Shown here: in pieces, positions 42,726 to 64,000 of the stretch
How positions within the stretch are numbered: position 1 is the stretch's first letter
Layout: every line of letters begins with the position of its first letter
DNA from: Monodelphis domestica
Lineage: Eukaryota; Chordata; Mammalia; Didelphimorphia; Didelphidae
Assembly: GCF_027887165.1 (NCBI RefSeq)
Contig: NC_077228.1
Location: forward strand, 107,272,043-107,336,042
Direction: 5' to 3'
Length of the DNA: 64,000 bases
The notes under the pieces: model-generated
What the model saw: the letters and a program-made list of their open reading frames with translations, nothing else
Told to the model about the DNA's origin: nothing
The model's database searches: none
Position numbers and translations under genes: made by a program

Positions 42726-43937
42726 TAGTTATTTTTGAAGGAAGAAACTGGGGTAGAAGAGATAGAAGGTAAGAGGATAAGCACCCCCAGACTAGGTGGG
42801 TAGGAGCCATTTCATCTCCACTGGGCTTAATCTAGAAATTTTTTTCCTTCAAAGGAGAGAATTGAATGGTGCCCATTAGGTTACATCAAGGGTTAACTCC
42901 TTTGCTGCTTGGGTGGTAGGTGTTTGGCTTTAGCTTAGTTTATGGCCTTAGCTGCTACCATAAACCCTTGCTCTGTCTTATCTTGGAAACATATGCTCGT
43001 CCCTTGGGATTCAGGAAGAGTAGCTGCTGAAATTAAGCAGTGGGAGGCTGGGGGTGGGAGAAGAGTTAGCAGTGAGTCTTCCAGACTGGGGAGAAAAGGG
43101 ATGCCCAAAACGATGGTCACTCCACTGATGGACCCTTGGCAGCCTCTCTGCCTGATTGAGTCTAAGGCAGGCCCAGGCTATGTAAGGTATTGGGAGAGTT
43201 TCTGGTACCACCTCAGTGCTCATCTCAATCCCGAATGGACCCTACAAGCATCTGTTTGACCTTGGTGTTGGGGCTCGTACAGGAAATGCTGCCTTTTGGG
43301 AACTGGAGTCCTGCTCCCCAATCGCCATGACCTTTAAGAAGGCCAGCTGCTGGGTGACATCACCAGCAGTTGCCATGGTGCTCCTGGTATTTTTACACGA
43401 CAAAGCCAAATAATCAAGAGTCCACTAGACAGGTGGCTGCTGCTGGCTGGAGTGGGGAAGGGGGAGAGCAGGCACCTTCCTGGTCCCCTGGAAGCAGCTA
43501 CTCTTGCCTAGGAGGCCAGCATCAGTGGAGGTGGGTCCAGATAACTCATCAGGAAGGGAGCCATCCGGAGACAACTTCTCCCTGCCCCCTGCTTCAGCTT
43601 GCAAGTGACTGCTCTTAGACTCTTGGCCCCAAGGAGGAGGAGCTGGATACTGGAAGGAGAGATGGCTGGGCTCCAGCACCAGAAGGGCCATCCAGAGGTC
43701 ATCTGTCCATCCCCCTGTCACCAGGCAGAAATAACTAGGAGGAACCAAGGCACTTCCAAGAAAGAGCAATCGCCCTCTTCCCCCATTACCCATCCCTCTG
43801 TCAGGGGGACAGTGCCCCCAGATGTTTCACTTCAATTTCTACCACTGCAATGGGAACCCCCTTCCTTCCAGGTGGAAGGGCCAATAGCATTTCAGGAAAG
43901 ATTGAAAAGCTCAAGAGGGTTAAAGAAGGGTATTCAG
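42726..43937. other. Intergenic single-copy stretch
   Basis: About 1.2 kb without recognised repeats, the longest such intergenic stretch. It includes a near-palindrome at 43347-43369 and an X-box-like GTTGCCATGGTG at 43369-43380. Short open frames here have no homology I recognise. A regulatory role is possible but unproven. Confidence 0.4.
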
Positions 43938-44155
43938 AAGGACAGCTAGGTGGCTCAGTGACGAGAGCCAGATCTGGAGACGGGAGATCCTGGGTTCAAA
44001 TACAATTTCAGACACTTCCTAGCCTGGTGACCTGTGGAAAATATAGACCGTTGGGCTATCCAATATCCAATTGGGCTAACCCCCAATTGCTGACCCTTTA
44101 CTGCTCTTCTACCCTAGAACAATATTGATTCTAAGACTGAAGGTAAAGGGTAAAA
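43938..44155 (+). mobile_element. tRNA-derived SINE, form B
   Basis: GACAGCTAGGTGGCTCAGTG head, GGGTTCAAATACAATTTCAG, CTAAGACTGAAGGTAAAGGG tail and an A-run. The core has a small internal insertion (TATCCAATATCCAATTGG). Confidence 0.88.
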
Positions 44156-44597
44156 AAAAAAAAGCAGTCAGGGTGGTTAAGGATTTTGAGATCCTGCCCT
44201 ATCTGAGCGTCAAACAAAGGAACCAAGGATAGGGCCCAGGACACAATGATCATCTTTGCTTGCAGAGCTGTTCTGTCAGAGAAGGATCAGACTTGTCCTT
44301 CTTGGTTCCAGAAGACAGAAATGGGTACAATGAGAAGAAGGTGTGCAGAAGCAGAATTTTACTCCATGTAAGGAAAAAACTTCCAAACTCTCACAAGTTT
44401 GGAATACTCTCTTGGACAGCCCAACACAGAAGTGGCTGCCTCTGCCTCAAAAGGCAGCAACTTTTTTCCCAGCACAAGAAGTCCCTGGGGAAAGGCTGAA
44501 TGCCCACTTGCCAGCAGTGCCACAGAGATTGCTCCTTACCTATGAATTAGACAACATTAATGGTTCTCACTCTTTTTTATTCAATGCACAGTTAGTT

Positions 44598-44755
44598 GTT
44601 TTTTTAACCCTCACCTTCCATCTTAGAATCAATACTAAGTATGGGTTCTAAAGCAGAAGAGCAGTAAGGGCTAGGCACTGGGGGTTAGGTGATTTGCCCA
44701 GGGTCACCCCGCTGGGAAGTGTCTGAGATCAAATCTGAACCCAGGACAACTCAGT
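44598..44755 (-). mobile_element. tRNA-derived SINE, form B, head-truncated
   Basis: Antisense AACCCTCACCTTCCATCTTA, ATACTAAGTATGGGTTCTA, GGGTCACCCCGCTGGGAAG; it stops before the head. Confidence 0.82.
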
Positions 44756-45329
44756 TAAGTTTTTGCTGTAAGGAACTAACATGCCTATGCAATTTTGGAC
44801 ACACCTAAGGAAAATCAAGAGCACACTATCACTTAAGCCCTACCACCCTTTGAGAACCACAGGATTAGGGGATCTCTGAGGTTCCTTCCAGCATTTTTTT
44901 ACCATGCATGTAGATCTCGGCACCAAATCTGGTTTCCCCCAAATATTAAAGATTTAACCAAATTCACATGAAGTACTGATTGATGGCAGCCAGTCTGGTC
45001 AAGCTGAGGTTCTGTGGCTCAGCACCATAGAGTCAGGTAAGCCATCCTGCCAGCCACATATGCCCACCGAGGCAGACTGGTCTAATGAAGGCTTGGTTTG
45101 GCATAAAAGATGGGCAAAATGATATTTTGGCGATATATTAAGCCATGATCTATATGAGCACCCCCATTTCCCTCAGTGCTTCCCTCCCTCCCAATAGGCA
45201 GTTGGCAGTCCCAACTAGTCAGGGGCCATGATGCTCCTGCTATGATCCAAACTAACCCTGCCAACAATGACCCCTCAGACCAAGAGTGAGCAGCACCAGA
45301 AACCCAAGTGGCCATTTTAATGGAGAACA
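44756..45329. other. Intergenic, unassigned
   Basis: Apart from a MIR-like bit at 44850-44900, nothing recognised. Confidence 0.4.
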
Positions 45330-45364
45330 AAGTCATGGTCATTCAAATCTCAATGACTTTTATG
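45316..45364 (-). terminator. Candidate ETNK2 poly(A) signals (CATAAA, ATTAAA)
   Basis: Two one-base variants of the hexamer, 43 bases apart, on the - strand at the lower edge of the repeat-free block. Which is used cannot be told from sequence. Confidence 0.35.
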
Positions 45365-46582
45365 TGCCAGAGCTGAGAAGGGTCCCCCAAGGAGCCCTGG
45401 GGTCAGGAAGGAGGCAGGGGAGAGATCTAATTGCTGTCTAAGGGGAAGTGGTGGTTGGCAAAGGAACTCAGGAGGTCAGGACATCCCCTACCTATGTCCA
45501 GGCCAGATCCTAACCAGGGGGGCCCACCAATTCCCTGGCTCTCCTGGGGCTTTCTTGGGATATGTCCCTTTTTGCCCTACTGCCCAGGATTCACCCCCAA
45601 AGTGAGAGGGTCCTCTAACTCAGGTCCAGTGTATTCAAGGAATACAAAGTCAGGAGGCATCTTGGAAGGGGGGAGTTGTGGGTGGGAGGATCAAGGCAAG
45701 TGAGATACTGACCTAGATTTTGGCTAATAGCACCCCATAATTCCCCCAGCCAATCCCAAGTGTGATGGCAGTTTGGGAGCGAGGTATCCAACACTTAGTC
45801 ACTAGGCCTTCACAAGGGGCAGGGAACATAAACCCCAGGACCTGAGTGAGGAAATAGTGAAATTGGGTTGGAGGCGGGGTAAGATTGGGAGCCAGTAATT
45901 GGGTCTGGATTAAGTAAGAGTGGAAGAGTGCCAGAGAATCAGATAAGGCTGCTGATTGGGGGGCCATTCCCAACCCAGGCTCCCCTCATCCAAGATATGT
46001 ACACCTATACACATGGTATGTTGGTGTGCTGCTAGTTGTAAGTAATGGAGCTCGTCACTGCTTGGGAAAAGTAGAGGAGTAGGGGGAATGGGTAGAGTTG
46101 GAGAATATGGGCGTTGGAGGTGGAAAGGAGCCCTTTCTCCCCTCTATCCAAGCTGAGCAGGTTCCAATACACAAATAAGGCACCCCTGATGGCAAAGAGG
46201 GATGAGGGTTGGGTAATGTTGGGAGGATTCTTGGGTTTCCCATTGGTTCCCATTGGTTGTCTTGATCCCTGTCCTACAAGGTTGTTCATCCCTGGTACTC
46301 TACAGGCACTCCCCTGCCCCCCATCAAAGTTTGGGAAAGGGAGGGTGAAAGGGAAGGGTACCCTGAGCTGGTCCCATCAGCCTCAGAGGCTGAAGCCAGA
46401 CAGGGGGGAGCGAGGTCTACGACGGCATTAATTTGGGGCCGGCAGCGTGGGCTTCTTGACTGCCCCACCGGAGAGACCCCATCTGCATCCCTCTTTCTCT
46501 GCCCCTTTAGGCTTGAGCCCCAGAACCAAGCAGGGGCCCTGAGGAGAGCAGGTCTGGCTGGGAGGACAGGGCAGGAGGCCGG
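45330..46582 (-). other. ETNK2: ETNK2 3' untranslated region (extent inferred)
   Basis: About 1.25 kb downstream of the ETNK2 stop without recognisable interspersed repeats. On the - strand no AATAAA is evident. Variant signals CATAAA (45359-45364) and ATTAAA (45316-45321) fall where a UTR of normal length would end. The end is therefore approximate. Confidence 0.45.
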
Positions 46583-61989
<15,407 letters not shown>

Positions 61990-62064
61990 CTGGGTATGCT
62001 CTGGGAAAGTCTAATTCAATAGGATGTGAGGTCAATTATGAGGGAGGATTAGGAGAGTAGAGGA

Positions 62065-62245
62065 AGGGCAGCTGGATGGTTCAGTGGATAGAGAGCCAGG
62101 CCTGGAGCTGGGAGGACCTGGGTTCAAATGTGACCTCAGACACTTCCTGGCTGTGTGACCCTGGGCAAAGCACTTAACCCTATTTATCTAGCCTTTGACC
62201 TTCCATCTTAGAATTGCTACTAAATCAGAAGGTGAGAGTTTGAAA
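62065..62245 (+). mobile_element. tRNA-derived SINE, form B
   Basis: GGGCAGCTGGATGGTTCAGT head, GGGTTCAAATGTGACCTCAG, GTGTGACCCTGGGCAAAGCA, ATCAGAAGGTGAGAGTTT tail. Confidence 0.9.
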
Positions 62246-62269
62246 AAAAGAACAGAGTAGGGTAATGGA

Positions 62270-62400
62270 AGGCAATAGCACTCAACTGAGTCCCAAGAGA
62301 CCTGGAATCCAGTCTCTAGCTATATGTCTTTGGGTCAATCACTTCATTCTCCTGGCCTCAGTTTATTGATCTGTAAAATGGTTATAATAATGACTCCCTT
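62270..62400 (+). mobile_element. MIR/THER-like SINE, form C, left half
   Basis: CTCAGTTTATTGATCTGTAAA, ATGGTTATAATAATGACTCC. It resumes at 63711 after the L1 block (CCCATCTTACAGGTCTAATG, GAAGATCAAATGAGACAAC). Confidence 0.75.
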
Positions 62401-63710
62401 AGTTGTGAATTGATCCAACCATTCTGGATGGCAATTTGGAACTATGACCAAAGGGCTTTAAAAGACTGCCTGCTTGGAGGGGATGTGGCAAAGTGGGGAC
62501 ACTAATTCATTGCTGGTGGAGTTGTGAATTGATCCAACCATTCTGGAGGGCAATTTGGAACTATGCCCAAAGGGCGATAAAAGACTGTCTGCTCTTTGAT
62601 CCAGCCATAGCACTGCTGGGTTTGTACCCCAAAGAGATAATAAGGAAAAAGACTTATACAAGAATATTCATAGCTGCACTCTTTGTGGTGGCCAAAAATT
62701 GGAAAATGAGGGGATGCCCTTCAATTGGGGAATGGCTGAACAAATTGTGGTATATGTTGGTGATGGAATACTATTGTGCTCAAAGGAACAATGAACTGGA
62801 GGAATTCCATGGGAACTGGAATGACCTCCAGGAATTGATGCAGAGTGAAAGGAGCAGAGCCAGGAGAACATTGTACACAGAGACTGATACACTGTGGTAC
62901 AATCGAATGTAATGGACTTCTCCAGTAGCAGCAATGCAATGATCCAGGACAGTTCTGAAGGACTTATGAAAAAGATGCTATCCACATTGATTTTTGTAAT
63001 CCTGGAAGAATGCTCTAAATTAATCAATTAAAAAATTTTAAAAAAAAAAGACTGTCTGCCCTTTGATCCAGCCATAGCATTGCTGGGTTTGTACCCCAAA
63101 GAGATAATAAGGAAAAAGACTTGGACAAGAATATTCATAGCTGCACTCTTTGTGGTGGCAAAAAATTGGAAAATGAGGGGATGCCCTTTAATTGGGGAAT
63201 GGCTGAACAAATTGTGGTATATGTTGGTGATGGAATACTATTGTGCTCAAAGGAATAATAAACTGGAGGAATTCCATGGGGACTGGAACAATCTCCAGGA
63301 AGTGATGCAGAGTTAAAGGATCAGAGCCAGGAGAACATTGTACACAGAGACTGATATACTGTGGTACAATCAAATGTAATGGATTTCTCTACTAGCAGCA
63401 ATGCAATGATCCAGGACAATTCTGAGGGACTTATGAGAAAGAACACTATCCACATTCAGAGAAAGAATTGTGGGAGCAAAAACACAGAAGAAAAACAGCT
63501 ATTGATGGGGATATTATTGGGGATGTAAACTCTAAATGATCACTCTGGTGCAAATATCAATAATATGGAAATAGATCTTAATCAATGACACAAGTAAAAC
63601 CCATTGGAATTGCTCATTGGTTCTGGGAGGGAGGAAGGAGGGGAGGAAAAGAACATGAATCATGTAACTATGGAAAAATTCTCTTAATTAATCAATTAAA
63701 TAAATCTTTC
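62401..63710 (+). mobile_element. Compound L1 insertion (three head-to-tail ORF2/3'-end segments)
   Basis: Segments 62401-62473, 62474-63035 and 63048-63710 each contain L1 ORF2 C-terminal sequence. The second and third encode DPAIALLGLYPKEIIRKK or its part, FIAALFVVAKNWKMRGCP and EWLNKLWYMLVMEYYCAQ, typical of the L1 ORF2 C-terminus. Segment 2 ends in an A-rich tail at about 63030-63045. Segment 3 has the full 3' UTR to AATCAATTAAATAAAT. The whole block is flanked by an exact 13-bp TAATGACTCCCTT (62388-62400 and 63711-63723). Confidence 0.88.
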
Positions 63711-63872
63711 TAATGACTCCCTTGCCCATCTTACAGGTCTAATGTGAAGATCAAATGAGACAACAAATACATAAGTACTTTGAATATTATGAAGGGTTCT
63801 ACACATCTAAGCTGTTGTATTATTTAAGAGAGGACAGGCAGTGAGATCTGGGAGAGTATTATAAATGAAAGG

Positions 63873-64000
63873 TCAGGGGACGGCTAGGCAGCACAGTCGA
63901 TAAAGTGCAAGGCCTGGAATTGGGAGGACCTGCATTGAAATTTGGCCTCAGATACTTCCTAGCCATGTGATCCTGGGTAAGTCACTGAACGCCAATTGTC
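63873..64000 (+). mobile_element. tRNA-derived SINE, form B, cut by the window end
   Basis: GGCTAGGCAGCACAGTCGAT head, TGATCCTGGGTAAGTCACTG core. The tail is beyond the window. Confidence 0.85.

Noticed and set aside
42935..43949. Several 60-120-residue frames in the intergenic single-copy region
   Set aside because: No codon-use or homology signal, overlapping on both strands, no splice-supported exon; treated as chance.

Overview
This is a stretch of a marsupial nuclear genome. The evidence is the dense population of metatherian SINEs, in three forms. Form A has a CORE-SINE body and an RTE-like tail (Mar1-like). Form B is tRNA-derived with a tail close to 'GACAGAAGGTAAGGGTTT'. Form C is MIR/THER-like. 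Antisense L2, CR1-like LINEs and marsupial-type L1 add to this, along with mammalian protein orthologues close to, but distinct from, the placental versions. The species cannot be fixed from sequence alone.

Two protein-coding genes are present, and they converge. On the + strand is the complete coding region of SOX13, a SoxD transcription factor. It has 13 coding exons from 9946 to 37029. All introns are GT-AG, all phases agree, and the conceptual protein is 618 residues. A repeat-poor 3' UTR of about 2.1 kb ends near an AATAAA at 39103. Its non-coding first exon(s) and promoter were not found and probably lie upstream of the window. On the - strand are the last five coding exons of ETNK2 (ethanolamine kinase 2), from 61989 down to 46583. 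They carry the kinase catalytic motifs and the C-terminus; the N-terminal half lies beyond position 64000. The human neighbours SOX13 and ETNK2 on 1q32 have the same tail-to-tail order, so this is conserved synteny.

Layout: 1-9944 is upstream or intronic sequence of SOX13, mostly repeats, with a candidate regulatory element at 6590-6850. 9945-39125 is SOX13. Its large introns hold an antisense L2 (13.15-15.29 kb), an antisense L1 split by a solo LTR (17.7-21.6 kb), a CR1-like LINE (22.9-23.9 kb), a 7SL-derived element (28.1 kb) and a second solo LTR (32.05 kb). 39126-45310 is intergenic, with CR1-like DNA, a SPIN-like hAT miniature element with intact 8-bp duplications, and a single-copy stretch with a near-palindrome. 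45310-61989 is ETNK2, with introns rich in SINEs, L2, CR1, L1, a very long GAAA tract and a third solo LTR inside a SINE. 61990-64000 is further ETNK2 intron with a compound L1 insertion.

The two genes are not known to act in one pathway: SOX13 is a nuclear HMG-box regulator and ETNK2 a cytosolic enzyme of phosphatidylethanolamine synthesis. I found no convincing new biological system. The points most worth a second look are the well-resolved transposon insertions, an inverted repeat at one LTR edge, the 7SL-derived element, an HMG-box substitution in SOX13, a tandem (NAGNAG) splice acceptor, and a longer loop in ETNK2.
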